64,000 bases of DNA from positions 1,984,001-2,048,000 of the forward strand of contig JAFKAC010000006.1 of the NCBI GenBank assembly GCA_025766275.1, in the 5' to 3' direction. The DNA comes from Lactarius indigo. Lineage: Eukaryota > Basidiomycota > Agaricomycetes > Russulales > Russulaceae. The translations under genes were made by a program, and so were the position numbers. This document shows, in pieces, positions 25,333-36,934 of this stretch. Numbering within the stretch: position 1 is the first letter of the stretch; every line of letters starts with the position of its first letter. A model generated the notes under the pieces. The model was not told where the DNA came from, searched no databases, and saw only the letters and a list, made by a program, of their open reading frames with translations.

Positions 25333-26365
25333 GACAATAGAGCATACGTTTCCAATCCCAACCAACCAATTTGTCGAGAAGATAGCACCATATATGTGTA
25401 ATGAAGGGCCAATTATTCACTTGCCAACGCTTACACATGGGATACCAGGGTAACTATGTAGTGCTGTACAGTTTTGTACCGCAGGTGCACCCTACTATGA
25501 AAAAAAAAGAATCCAATTAGTATTCTTCAGTTTCAAAACCGGTTCATGTTTATTCGTAGCGGACGCTTTGATTCAAGGGTTTGGGAGTGATCCACCCTGG
25601 GACATCTTTGTAAACTTTGCGCTGATGGGCAGGCGCAAGTGCAATGGCGAAGACTTCGAAGATAAGTACGATTACAAGTTAACCATGTCGGTCATGGCAG
25701 CTCTTGGGTCCCCCGGGCAGTTGGTTCAGAGCTAAGTCTTGCAGGTGACGGCCAGGACTAGACTCGGACGTACAAGGGCCCACCTGGGCACTGCATCACC
25801 CCGGAAACCCGCGCCAACAAGAGGGTCAAGAGCGGCCTCAATTAATTGAATCCGTAAGAAAAGCGCGAGCACAGTATGGAAGACTGCATACAAGCATAAG
25901 GATGCTCATAAATGCGTTCTCCCTTTCCGGGATACATTTCGAGTGAGCGAGGGTATCTGTTGGCCATGAATTCGGTGCCACACAGGTACGATTTTTGACA
26001 AGAACAACTTTGCGAACATGGCCCTACAAAAATTTCTCACATCCTTCACCTTTGTAGAAAAATGAGACGTTGCTCTTTGCGGTTGTGGATGATTGGAGTT
26101 GGGTGGCGCAGTTGGCATGGGCATGTTCTGAGACCCTGGTCAGAGAAAGTAGCGTACTCACAAAGCAATAACCCTACTGACTGCTGCGGCGACACTCCGA
26201 ACGAAACGAACAAGCGAGACGCGACTTCAAGCTGTCACACGTCCGGCAAAGTTCAGATCGAATGCAAGGTTCGTGGTATGATCTCTCCTACTGTCACCTA
26301 CATGTGTACACTTATAGTAAATTGGCACTTGATACACCTTAAGGATTAAATGTGAACGCACCTCC
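25333..26365. other. intergenic, 1 kb
   Basis: No gene recognised; it is the 3' flank of the protease and of the convergent orphan gene. Confidence 0.5.
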
Positions 26366-26918
26366 TTAATCTAGTTGAGCACAGCCAGCTTTAATCCCGT
26401 CAATCACAGCTAATAACTTGTCTTTGCCGCTCGCCTCCAAGAGCATCACGATTCCATCGTTCAGCAGGGGCATAATCATTCACCATATCCGGGTCACGAT
26501 CGATGCGCGGGGGGTCGATCCTCGCAGCTCTGTTCTTCACATCTAATCTGTAGAAGCAAAGTTTCGTACCAAGGGCGCTGACGGCATGCAGTGTGTCCAA
26601 AGGACAATGCTCTGCGAGATCAATGATCCTCCTCCGAATTTGATCGTCAGCCTCTGCCCTTGTAGAGATGTGTTGAATAGCGGTAGGGTCCCCCAGTTCG
26701 ACGATCAAGATAGGTTTATTATCCAAATGGATTTCGAAGGAAACGACGAAACCGGCAGCATCTCTCGACGTGGCTCTGAGATAATGGGGAACCACGGTAA
26801 AGTCGGTGTCAGGAGGGAAGCAATAGTTGAGGAGTTTATTGTAAGGTCCGTGGAAGTCTGATTCCTTGCAGTTGACAGGAACTGCCTGAAATTGACGAAG
26901 AACTTTTTCAGGCCACAT
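26366..26918 (-). CDS. Conserved basidiomycete orphan, PD-(D/E)XK-nuclease-like, one frame break
   Basis: The start MWPEKVLRQFQAVPVN is followed by YNKLLNYCFPPDTDFTVVPHYL, FVVSFEIHLDNKPILIVELGDP, ADDQIRRRIIDLAEHCPLDTLHAVSALGTKLCFY and a Pro/Asp-rich stretch with VNDYAPAERW. This arrangement matches a conserved family I know only as hypothetical proteins in mushrooms. The strand pair FEIHLDNKPILIVEL resembles the core of a PD-(D/E)XK nuclease (Asp/Glu, then E-x-K), but the final Lys is replaced by Gly, so activity is doubtful. The frame is left near 26446. One shifted base brings in the natural C-terminus LLEASGKDKLLAVIDGIKAG, ending at 26366. Function unknown. Confidence 0.6.
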
Positions 26919-27445
26919 TGTAGTTTACTGTGAAAGAACAACGGTCTGGCAACGTCGCGTGACCTCGCGATTTGCCCACAAGCGTCATTCCCTTGGCCAT
27001 TGCTTTTGATTGCTTTATATGTTCAATGGATCAACGTTCATGGCGTCAGTCGGCAAGGCTATGGCGTTTTTTTTTTTTTTTGTTGGAACTATCGCGTTCT
27101 TTAGTTGGCAGTGCTCTAAATCAGGATTAGGAGCGCCCTTGGGAGCGCCCTTAGAGACGGACGGCCTTGTTCGGGCGAGTCACTACGATGTATGTCTACC
27201 GGCCCCAGTGGAATGCGGACTGCACCAAGAACTGTGATATCGGTGCGCGAACGTTGACATCATTTCACAACGCAGCGGCGCTGCACAACTCGTTCACACA
27301 CGCACATGACTACCACTGCAAAGCTACAGCACGTGCTAGGGAGATGACGTCAAGGCAGCAACAACGACATCATGGATCATCAACTTGGAGCGTATAACAC
27401 TCACTGACAAGACTCTCCGACAAGGGTCAACAAGAACAATCATCC
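26919..27445. other. intergenic, 0.5 kb
   Basis: Separates divergently transcribed genes; it holds a T-run at 27067-27080 and a direct repeat GGGAGCGCCCTT near 27130. No gene recognised. Confidence 0.5.
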
Positions 27446-28235
27446 ATGCACAACTACCGTATCGCACTCGGGTCTCCCCTTCCTCGCTCGACTATCAGAT
27501 CCCATAGTATCCACGCCCGCCGTACGCTCACTACGACTGGCTATTCTCCATCGCCAAACCAACACCAACCCCAGACACCTCGTCCCAAGACCGATGGGAA
27601 CAGGAACGTGCTTTACATTGGAGGCGGGTTGGCTGCCACAGGCTGCTCTCTGGTACTACTTTGCGGCCACGGAGAGAACGCGCATCGAGCGGCAGCAAAA
27701 AACTGGCCCGGAGCCTCACGGACAGCTGGTCATTGACGACGCCACTCGCCTGGCGAGGGACGCTGCACAAAGCGCCGACGCGAGTTACCAGGACGTCAAG
27801 GCGGTCGCGCGGTCGAAAGTACAAGGAGCGCGAGAACAAGCCAGTTCAGGAATCGAGAGCGGTAAAACAGCGTTATGAAGAGGGCAAGGACCAGATCGAC
27901 CAGCGCTTCTCTGAGGCTCGTACTGCCGCTGGTGAGTGTGTTTTTCAAAGTTTTGGAACATATCTAGTTGAACCCACACGTTTTTTTTTCAGAGAAAAGG
28001 GCGGACGCGGCGAAAACTGGTTGGTGGAACTGGTTCAGCTGGGGCAGGTCGCAGACCCAGGAAGCCGCTGACTGAGCTGAAACGACGTGCGAATGAGACT
28101 CAAGAGGCGTGGAACGCTCGATTTGAGGAAGCAAAGAAAAGGGCGGAGCAGAAAGGCGAGGATATCATGCAGCGCGCAGGTGAGACGGAGGAGGACTTCC
28201 GACGACGGATCGCGAAGGCTATTGAGAGGATTTGA
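27446..28235 (+). CDS. Membrane-anchored coiled-coil protein with mitochondrial-type N-terminus, frame-broken
   Basis: The N-terminus (MHNYRIALGSPLPRSTIRSHSIHARRTLTTT) is rich in Arg/Ser/Thr and lacks acids, like a mitochondrial presequence. A glycine-rich hydrophobic segment LYIGGGLAA/ALWYYFAATE gives one membrane span. The rest is a charged coiled coil: ARLARDAAQSADASYQDVKAVARSKV, RYEEGKDQIDQRFSEARTAA, one intron at about 27933-27992, WWNWFSWG, then AWNARFEEAKKRAEQKGEDIM and the C-terminus RRRIAKAIERI. It resembles small single-span coiled-coil proteins of fungi that are annotated as calcofluor-white-hypersensitive-like; function unproven. Three +1 breaks occur: about 27640, about 27872 and 28073 (GAC-T-GAG, where the extra T makes a TGA). 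Each restores a continuous protein when skipped. Confidence 0.6.
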
Positions 28236-29278
28236 AGGGGGACTTGTGCATTTTTTTTCTGTTCCTGTGTGAGCGCGTCAAATGCCACGTATGTCTGTCC
28301 CCATCCCTCCTTGAATCAACCTCGGGACTATGTCCTTTTATCAGGATAATCATAATGACCACAACCTATTCACCATCGTCGAGTGCGTGGCTATCGTGGA
28401 AGCCTTGAGTTATCTCGGTGCTACAAATATACGGACTTTTCTGACGCCTCGTGGATTGTAAGATGTATCAGCACTTTTGTGGCGACCACAGGGCTCCGGA
28501 ATGCTGTACGACGAATAGGTGTTTTGGTCTAGACCATCTCTTGCCAGCGGTGTGCATGACAAGTTCAAGGGTCCAGGAATGCTCTGAGCCGTCGCACTGC
28601 TGCGTCATCGCATCGATTTTGGTTAGTATGGTAAGGCTGGTGTTCGTGATGGTGGGGAGCAGCAGACGAACAGGAATTCCTCCCCAATACAACATACTTT
28701 TACGTAGTGTTGTTTTGTGTACGCGACAACGACTCAGCTCCAAGCGAGCGCTTGAATTTGCGCTTTCACTTACGTCTTTGACCCTGCAAGGCAAATGTCT
28801 TGGCAAATGTTCGACGAAAGGTTCCACGTTCCAAAGGATTGACTGCTGATATCTTTAGACGCTGGCTCTGCTTCAGCTGTGGTGCTATCATAGGCGCATA
28901 CCTCTTGGGACATTTGGTCGGCGCAATAATGCAACAGTCACTCGCTCTGATATCTTTTGGCTAGTATGAGCTCATAACTCGGATCAGGGCTCCCCACGCC
29001 CACGCCTGTCTAACGATGACGTGACTCGGACGTGAACCTGGCTTTGCACCCATTTGGGAAATGCCACATCCATCCTCGCTGTTGTGCTCGCATGGACGGA
29101 CGGGCGGACAAGCAACAATAGCACTCAGTCGGGCCGAATTCCCCCGCCTTCCCCTCCACCGAGGCCGAGGCCGAGGACTTCCCCATGGGCATACCCATCC
29201 CACAACAGTTCAACGTGCATTCGTTTCCTCCCACTTTCGATTATTTTTTTTCCCTTCTTGTGAATATTCTTTTTCCCC
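28236..29278. other. intergenic, 1 kb
   Basis: Open frames on both strands between 28450 and 28850 overlap each other and lack recognisable content. No gene called. Confidence 0.5.
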
Positions 29279-30485
29279 ATGGCATCGTCGAAGAGGACCG
29301 AGACTCGAGTCTCACCTCTCGCAGCATTGGCAGCCCTTGCACGCCCTTGCCCAACTCATCCCCCCTGGGACGGAAGGGCGTGATTTCGATTTTGTACTGC
29401 TGACGAGTCTGAAACCTGATGCGTGGTTCGTGCACTGTCGGACATCCAGACGGGCGCTGGTGGAACTGGTGCATGGCACGCTGCAGACGTAGAGAGCTTG
29501 GCCGTAAGCGTCCCCCGTTCCTCGTTCCCCCCACCCTTGAGTCGGAAGTCTTAACCCCCTCCCGTAGAAGAGTGATATGTCGCCTACCCGCGTCGCTGTA
29601 TTTGCGCAGCGTGTAGCGCACACAATAGTCGATCGCGAAATCTCCATAACGCACGAAGATGATTTTCGAGATATGAAGGTGTGCCTGCCTAACCCCCCCC
29701 TCTTACTTCCACAGTTCTGGCCTATTGACTTTGGTTTGGGGACGAACCCAACTTGCGGGTCGGTCGGTATTGGTTCGGTGCTTTAGCTCGTACTTGGCAC
29801 CCGCTCCAAGAAGCCTCTGCGCATCCCACTCAGCGCGCTCGACTCACAAGCAGCGTCACGCTTCGCATTCGAGTGCTTCGCGAGAGTGCGCCCCTCTCCA
29901 TATCCCATCGTCACATAGAGCCCTCTTTAAACCCCGTTACTCGTACCAGGTTGCGCAGGACGCCCAAACGTATGGCTGCCACATCATCCGCACACACCCA
30001 GGACACATTCCGGACGCACATCCAGACCCCGAACCACAACACACCTCGCCTCTAAAACGCAAGCGCACGCTCCTCCAGTCATCTGAGTCCCTCGCGCGCC
30101 TCCTAGCCCCCGCCCCTACGCAAAGCACACCAGACCCAGACGCCAGCGGAGCGTGCGGCACAAGCGCAAGTCCAGGAGCTCAAGGCTGAGCTCGCCAAGG
30201 CACGCGGCAGGACGCCGCGGCTGCCGTCGCGCTCGCTGCAGAGCGCGAGCCACCTGGGCTTGGTGGAACCGTCGACCGTTTATTCTCGTCGCGTATGTCC
30301 TTTCTTCCCCCCCGGTTTGCGGACGCATTGCATGTTACACGGCTGACTTGGCTTGGGCACTCTTTTTTGTAGGTTCCGCCGCGCCTGCGGTGCAGCGCCG
30401 TCCCGGCGCGTCGCTTGCGAATCCTAACAAGGCGGCGCGTAAGGTGACGGCTGTGGAATTTGCGAGCGATGACGAGGACGTGTAG
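29279..30485 (+). CDS. Unrecognised protein, Ala-rich coiled coil, frame-broken
   Basis: Possible exons read MASSKRTETRVSPLAALAAL, HALAQLIPPGTEGRDFDFVLLTS, RALSDIQTGAGGTGAWHAADVESLA (ending at a GTAAGC donor near 29503), TRVAVFAQRVAHTIVDREISITHEDDF (about 29583-29675), ESLARLLAPAPTQSTPDPD, AERAAQAQVQELKAELAKAR and, after an intron at about 30292-30371, QRRPGASLANPNKAARKVTAVEFASDDEDV-stop. Several single-base shifts separate them. The short helical N-terminus, coiled coil and acidic end are loosely like a kinetochore (DASH Spc34-type) subunit, but I would not assign it. Codon use and Ala/Pro bias are coding-like. Confidence 0.4.
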
Positions 30486-31113
30486 TATTTTTATTGTGTG
30501 TTGTGGCGGCTAGGGGGATCACAGCCGATAGTACGTCTGTGAGAGATCAACTAGTCAGCTGTTGTAACCGTGGCAGTGAGTAGGGAGTGTATGATTGTCA
30601 GCTTAACTAGTTATGCAGAAGACCAGATGATTGTACGTCATATCCTCGTTGAGACCCGGCGAACGTTTTGGCACCAATCCCAGGATTCCCGGGGTTGGCA
30701 CGAGTACCGTGTTTACCACAGGTATGGTGGCAGAGTACGTGGTACGGGTGTGTGGTGCCAGGAAATTGCTGTGTCGGTAGACCATTCGTGCCAAATGGAA
30801 CAGCGCCTACCTTGGCGCCTGCTGGGAGAACTTCTGAATATATGCGCTACGACCTAGTCTAGACTTCGATAAAAGTATAGATGACCCATTCGTAGATGGG
30901 AAGATTGCACATATAACGCCTTCACTGGAAATGCAGGCTACCAAGAATCTGTATTACCAGGCTTAAGTTTGAGAGGGCACGGTTAGTATACACATAAATC
31001 TTAAGCGGGAGTGCAGACGTTGGAACATGAAAAGTTATTGTCTAAATGGTACAAAGAAGAAGAAAAGAACCAAAAGTTCCGCCACTGAGGAAACGCCTGC
31101 CCGCCGATCAACT
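30486..31113. other. intergenic, 0.6 kb
   Basis: No gene recognised; convergent 3' flanks. Confidence 0.5.
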
Positions 31114-32074
31114 TCAGGCCGTGTCGTGGACGGGCATCTCGACGACGTTAGGCAGTGCATCTAACACCTCCTTGATAGCCTTGGAAGAGAGCGCCTTGTC
31201 GTACACAGGGCTAGCACACATCGTCTTCTTACAGCGCGCCGCCCAACACGTCTGGGCAAGCGGCCACTCCTCCAAGCCAATGAGCACGGTATCGCCCGCG
31301 GGGCGACGCTCGAGCTCATACATCATAGCATGCTTGAGCTCGCGCCACTCTGCATACGAGATCGGGTCCCGGCAGCGCGAGCAGCGCGCGGCAGAAGCGT
31401 CTCCGAGCTGAGCGTCCGTGAGGAAAGGTGGCTCGGCGAGGCGCGCGCGGAACTGCGCGCGGCGCGTGTGGTGCAGTTCGAAGAGGGCGAGGAGGTCCTG
31501 CGGTGCGGAGGCGCAGGAGCGCGGCGCGGTGGGCGGGCGCGTGGAGGTCGAGGACGAGCGAGCGTGTCGAAGCTGCGCGCGCGTCGTCTGCCCACCCAAA
31601 GTGGCACGCGGCGGCGTAGAGCCGCAGCGGGGCGTCGGCGAACACGGGCGTGCGGAGCAGCGCGCGCACGATCGACGCGGGCCCCGGCATGTCGTACTTC
31701 TCCGCCGCGTAGAGCACCGGGCTCGACGGCGTCCCACGTCTCCAGCGTCGCTATTCTCCAGCCCGCACGCCATGCGGAGTAAGGGCTCTAGGGTGCGCGC
31801 GTCCTCGTCGAGCGAGATCACTTCGGAGTCGGTGGGAGCGCTGAGGGAGCTGGTGCGCGCTAAGTGGGGACGCGGAGGCGGAGGCGGACGAGGATGGGGA
31901 GGCGACTTGTGGGAGGGTGAACATCGCGCGGAACCATGAGGAGGTCATCTTGAGCGTCGTCGAGGGCACGCGGAAGAGGATGCCATCGCGCGAGGCGAGT
32001 ACGACGTCAGACTCGAAGGAGAATAGAGGGTGATATTTGGGTGCTGATGCATCAGCTTTCTGGTCGGATTGCAT
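31114..32074 (-). CDS. BTB/POZ-domain protein, frame-broken
   Basis: The start MQSDQKADASAPKYHPLF leads into FESDVVLASRDGILFRVPSTTLKMTSSWFRAMF, the opening of a BTB fold as found in many mushroom proteins. It continues EVISLDEDARTLEPLLRMACGLE, LYAAEKYDMPGPASIVRALLRTPVF, PLRLYAAACHFGWADDA, ALFELHHTRRAQFRARL, a Cys pair CSRCRDPISYAEWRELKHAM, TCWAARCKKTMC and the end LPNVVEMPVHDTA. BTB domains mediate protein-protein contacts, often as adaptors. The gene has no introns. Four extra bases break the frame: somewhere in 31830-31915, at about 31754, at about 31719 and at about 31498. The region is very GC-rich, which could favour sequence errors. Confidence 0.72.
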
Positions 32075-32580
32075 CTTGCGGTGACGTGCTGGGGGAGGAG
32101 GTACGGAATAATTCAGTGTACTAAGCGACCGTCGAGACCGCCTAATATCCCTGTGAAAGACGTAGTAGATGGTGGAACGACAAGTCGGAAGAGTCTCGGA
32201 ATCACATACAGTGCTGTCACCACAATACGGAAGTGCAGAAACCGAGTAGCCACCCAATCTCGGAAAAGCCTTCCCACGCGAAGTCGTCGTGCAATTCGGG
32301 TATTCCAATGGGGTATTCAGTAGCAGCTGCTACAGTTCAACCGGTGGTAGACTACCGTCTGAATAAATTCAAAACACTATCAATGTTCTCGTACTATGTC
32401 CATTTTGAAACAAAACAGCTCGAAATTGAATCACGTTAATGTCCATATGACGCATAAAGACTTGATGAAGTATCAAAATGTGTCGTAACAATTGTCTTTA
32501 TCAACAAGGTTTTCAGAGAAGGAGAGCCCCAATGGCAGGTACCAGTCAGAGCCACCCCAAGTGCCGTGAGGAAGGTGCTT
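32075..32580. other. intergenic, 0.5 kb
   Basis: Promoter side of the BTB gene and 3' flank of the glycoprotein gene; no further gene. Confidence 0.5.
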
Positions 32581-34085
32581 TTAGCGTGCAGGCGCAGCAC
32601 CAGCAAGCGCTCCGCTCGTCGTCGTCGTAGCACCTGCGGTTTGACCCCGAGCTTTGTCAGGCTGGCGCTGGTCCTTGCTGGTGGTTGCGGGCGTCTGTAA
32701 AGTAAAGCAGAGTCGGGTAAGCTCAACGAAAGGGGGAACCGGGGTGGCGGAAGGAGGGCCACCCACCGTAGATGCGGGCGTGCTGCTCGTCGTGGAGGAG
32801 TTCGCGCTGGACACAGCGAGGTTGTTCCCGATGGACGACGTCGTCCTACACGAAGACGTCGCTGGAGCTGGGTGCGCCGGCGGCGTGGCGGGATCGCCCT
32901 GGTGGAACGTCGAGCCGCCATACACACCCATCGGCTTTAAGAAATTGTGTGCGTGCGTGCGTTTTCGTTCGTCAGCGGGAACGGGGGTCGCGAACGACGA
33001 GCTCACCTCGCCAGAGTCTCCTGCGCACTGATCGAAACCTGGTCCGTAGTTTCCGGGCATGTTCCAGTCGCAGCCCATCACGTCGTAGATATGCTGGCAC
33101 AGAGCCGGCGCATTCGGGCCGTCCTTGCACCCACGGAAGCAGAACTCCGTCGCGGAAACGAAGTTCTGGTCGCAGCGGCGGCGACGGCGGCGGTTACTGG
33201 ATTAAGACCAACTTACTACTGGGGGGAGGGGGGGGGGGCAACGTACAGTCCATTCGTGCAGCTGGACGAACTGCCCCGTGAATGCTTTGGAAAACACAAG
33301 GCCGCCAATAGGGTTGCCTGGATCGATCGGTTATCAGTGAGGGCGCAGGGGAGCCGTAAAGCCATGGGCGCCTTTTGTCACTTACCGTTCCCGTCCGCTC
33401 CGTGAGGGTCTAGTTCCCCACCCGCATCGCCGGCAGGAATATTTATCTTGGTCAAGTCGCCGACGCCTAGAATAGTGAGCTACCCTACAAAACGCCACCA
33501 GGGAGAGGGAGTGCCGTACCAGTGATCTGTACGTAGTCGGGCGTCTGTACGAAATGGAGCCCCGTGATAGTGCCATCAGGTATGATGCGCGTGCCATAGC
33601 CGGACTGCGCCTCAGGGTTTAGAGGTCATGTCTTCACGAAACTGGGAAGGCAAGAAACGGAACCTTCAAGCACCACGACACTTCGATCCGCTGAACCCCC
33701 CTCAAATCATCAGCATTTGAACTCCATATGTGTAAACATAATAATCGCTGCACACCTCCGTGTTCCCAATGACAGATCCAGGGCCGGGATCCGGGGGCGC
33801 AAACACGCACCAGTCATCCACCGCGTTAACTAGATTAGGAGAAGTGGGCAAAGGGGGGTACATTTCGGCTGAAGGAAGGAAGGAGGAGGGGGGGCGCAAT
33901 TACGCACTGTAGGCGTTCTGACACTGCGATGTCTGGTTGTATCCTGTCCCGCACTGGTTCGTGCCCGCTTGTCCTTGCTCAGATTGTTGAGGGGTGTTCG
34001 ATGGCAGATAAGTGGCAGAATATGTCTGCGCGCGGATGCCAAGCAGGGACAAGGCCAAGACCACGAAGACAGGGAGAGGTGCCAT
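32581..34085 (-). CDS. Macrofage-activating-glycoprotein homologue (secreted)
   Basis: Start MAPLPVFVVLALSLLGIRAQ (signal peptide), then QTYSATYLPSNTPQQSEQGQ, CGTGYNQTSQCQNAYINAVDDWC, FAPPDPGPGSVIGNTE, the small exon RIEVSWCLK, SGYGTRIIPDGTITGLHFVQ, TGVGDLTKINIPAGDAGGEL, GGLVFSKAFTGQFVQLHEWT, NFVSATEFCFRGCKDGPNAP, CQHIYDVMGCDWNMPGNYGP and GVYGGSTFHQGDPATPP. A Ser/Thr-rich C-terminal tail ends GALAGAAPAR. This matches the mushroom family named after the macrofage activating glycoprotein; the tail suggests cell-surface or extracellular location. At least seven GT-AG introns, all phases consistent, no frame break. A poly-G/C tract (33222-33236) lies inside one intron. Biochemical function is unknown. 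Confidence 0.9.
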
Positions 34086-34937
34086 TCTGGGAGGAGGAGA
34101 CAAGAGGAAAGGTGGGCTCTAACCTAAGGCCAGATGTAATGTTGGGGGGGGAACGGACTGAGACTGCCCAGTATGGCCCGGACGATATTCAAAATCGCGT
34201 GAGAACGAGAACCATACTTGTATTCATTAGCCTTCCAGCGCACTGTATGTGAACCATGTTCACGCGCATGTGTTCTCCTCGTGCACAAACGTTACATGTG
34301 TTCGGGGCTTACTTGATGCCGCCCTGGCTCGAGAAGCTTCCTCCTTGCCATTCCGGGGTCTGGGCTCGGGGACAGTGTGGCCGCGAACAGCCGACAGCCT
34401 TTAATTAATAAGCGTCGAGCGCTGAGCTTGCGATGATAAACCGGAAGCAAGTCGCACACTGAACACTCATCTCACCCGAGTAGCTTTATACTCGGATAGA
34501 TGGGGGAATAGCACGAAGAACACAGAACCGTCAACGGGTCGAAGCGTAGCCTTTCGGTTGATCCGAGTCGTGACTACGGTGTAGGGCCATCATCATGTTA
34601 AATTTGGCTCGATTACTGTTGGTGCGACTGATGCTCTGGCCCGTCACGAGCTATGATAGTGACACCCGGACTGTACACCTGTGCTGTCTCCATTGGGAAA
34701 GCAGGGAGCTTGTCATTCTGGCTCCACCTCCGAGACTTCTGAAGGCTCTTCTGAGTGGGACTGTGGGTGCAGCTTAACCCGATAAGGGTACCGCGTTATT
34801 CCCCGCTAATAGTCCAGTTAGACGGATGGCAAATATCACTCACCGTCCGTTGAAGGAGAAAAAAAGAACTGCCATAGAGCACAGATACGATGAGAAGGGG
34901 AACCGAGTGCAAAATTGTCGCGATGCCAACAAGAGAT
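34086..34937. other. intergenic, 0.85 kb
   Basis: Promoter region of the glycoprotein gene (including a TTAATTAATAA stretch near 34401). No gene recognised. Confidence 0.5.
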
Positions 34938-35020
34938 GTCCCTAGCCGGATTCGAGCCGGCGGCTTGACGGTTCTGTGGGGTTCCACAACGTCATGATTT
35001 AACCACTAATCGATAGGGAC
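34938..35020 (-). tRNA. tRNA-His (GTG) with short intron
   Basis: Read on the minus strand: acceptor arm GTCCCTA pairs fully with TAGGGAC. The D-arm is GATT-loop-AATC. The anticodon stem TGACG/CGTCA encloses loop TTGTGG with anticodon GTG. The T-arm GCCGG/CCGGC has loop CTCGAAT. About 12 extra bases after position 37 form the usual canonical-position intron. The variable loop is AGCC. The fold and anticodon were worked out by hand. Confidence 0.85.
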
Positions 35021-35274
35021 GTATTGTTCCTGTTAGGAAGAACCACACAACTCTATGGCACAGTCGTACAGCGCGACATGGGGCAAAGGGAAAAGAAAGT
35101 GTGTGTAGAACGAAGCGGCGCGGACTTTCACCTAAATGGTGGCCGTTACACGAAACTCCAAACATGGCATAATACTACATGGGACATAAGAAACAATCTT
35201 CTTGCACTCCCGTCATAAATACGGCCCTCTATCCAAGTAACTAACGCCCCTCACCACGCTAGTGCTGGGTCGAT

Positions 35275-36153
35275 CTACCTCCCAAAGAAGCCATTAAAAG
35301 GGCCTCCTGGATAATCCCGACGTGGTCCGCCGCGCCCGCGTGACGGCGGCTGCATGGGTGGCGGTGGAGGTGGCGGTCTCTGCGGACTTGATTCGCCGCG
35401 GGATTCGGCAGAAAGACGTACAAGGCGCTTGAGGGAGAAGTTCTGGACGGGAGGGTAGCGCACAGGATGCCGACAGGAGGGGCAGGTATATGCGGGCAGG
35501 CCACGCGCGCTAGTTTGAATGTGTTGGCTTAGGGTTGTGTTGAACCAGTCTGTGAGACAGCCCTGGCAGAAGGTGTGCCCGCAGTTGGCTAAACTGTGCA
35601 GAGTTCAACATGGTTCCGATCAGGTTGCTGGGTGGCACAGGACGTACAGGTAGGGCGTCCACATGGGGTGGGTGCATACCTCGCAGGAGAGGGCTTCGTC
35701 CAGCGTTGACATGCTCAACTACGTTCGGGTGAGGATGTGTAGTAGCCAAGAGGAGGGATGCACACTGACAGTATTCTGCTTTGTGCTTGCTTTCAGCTGG
35801 TCCATGGAGGTCAACAGGCGTCTATTGTCCCTCTGTAGCCTATCACGTTCCTAGGAATTCGGAAAGGATGACATCAATAGGAGTCCGGACTACAAGAGAC
35901 GAGCACAAACCTGCTCAAGTTCGTGGCATCGTCGTTGCAGGCTTTCTGGTTCGATGTGTTCGTGCTTCGGAGACTTTTCTTCAGATATTTCAAGAATTTC
36001 TTCTCGTTTCGTACGCTTGGGTTTCCGTGAAGTACGCTTAGGTGTGGGTCTGAGTTCGTCCTCTTCGTCGGATGAGATGACGATGACTGGAATCTTGTAG
36101 GGGCCTTGTGGCTGGGGACGGATGGTAGTCGAAGGGCTGCGCTGGGCCGGCAT
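35275..36153 (-). CDS. RING-finger protein with coiled coil (probable E3 ubiquitin ligase)
   Basis: The start MPAQRSPSTTIRPQ is followed by VIVISSDEEDELRP (acidic, SUMO-interaction-like), Lys-rich KRTSRKPKRTKREE, a coiled coil RRCHELEQERDRLQRDNRRLL, then the C3HC4 RING: CEVCTHPMWTPYLLANCGHTFCQGCLTDWF ... CPSCRHPV. The tail is Pro-rich and ends RDYPGGPFNGFFGR. Introns lie near 35911-35853, 35774-35725 and 35661-35593. All eight zinc ligands are present, and joining at the last intron gives the expected LANCGH sequence. The order SIM-like motif, coiled coil, RING suggests a nuclear ubiquitin ligase; this is inference. The frame is intact. Confidence 0.82.
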
Positions 36154-36934
36154 AGTGATGAGGGTTGATGAAACGAGGATTGATGCTGGTTGGGAGTAAA
36201 CGGGGACCCGAATTGGTGTGGATGACAGTTCCCTCAGTTCCGTTCGGGTTAAAAGCAATTGAGTTGGTCCGTGAGAGCTTGTTCTGGCAAACCGGTGAAC
36301 ACGGTTTTCGAAAACAACCTGGGCAATTTTGCTCCACCGGCCCGATGAGTTGGAACTGCCCACGTGCCATACTCGCCTACCACAGCCAGCACAATGGCAC
36401 CCGCAAATCCTTCTTAATTAATCAAATCGAGCACTGCTGCTTCACCCAACAACTACAGTAACATACAGGTTCCCGACACTGCAACCATCCAGCTGCCAGC
36501 ATCGTTCAGATTTACAAAAAGCCCGCCTGATCAGGTAAGCAGATGCGCGCCTTGTTCCGGTCATTGTCTTCCCCATTGATGAGGCAACTATCGATTTTCA
36601 AACCCAGTTCTCCGAATTGTGGAAGGAGGGATGGTGACCACGCCTATAGTTCAACAATAAGCAGGTTCGCGACGTGGTGGCATTCTCCCCGTCAACCGAC
36701 CAACACGCTATACTGTATCCACGTCACTGCGCTGATGGGTCGTCCAAAATTGGCCCTCGAGCATCCTTACTTTCAGCCACGCCGCTTGTGGTTGCCTACC
36801 AGTCCTTGCTCGCTTGGCCCGCCACAATGTCGCTTTGACCATGTTGCTTTGGGTGAGGTAAATCGTGAGGTCCTGTTATTTAAAGGGCTACCTCTTTTAT
36901 ATCGTGTTAACCCCCCCCAACACAGTCGCCGAAC
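36154..36934. other. intergenic, 0.8 kb
   Basis: Promoter side of the RING gene. Plus-strand frames at 36543-37001 look like shadows. No gene called. Confidence 0.4.

Noticed and set aside
28451..28849. Overlapping 119-132-codon frames on both strands
   Set aside because: Neither shows family features and they exclude each other.
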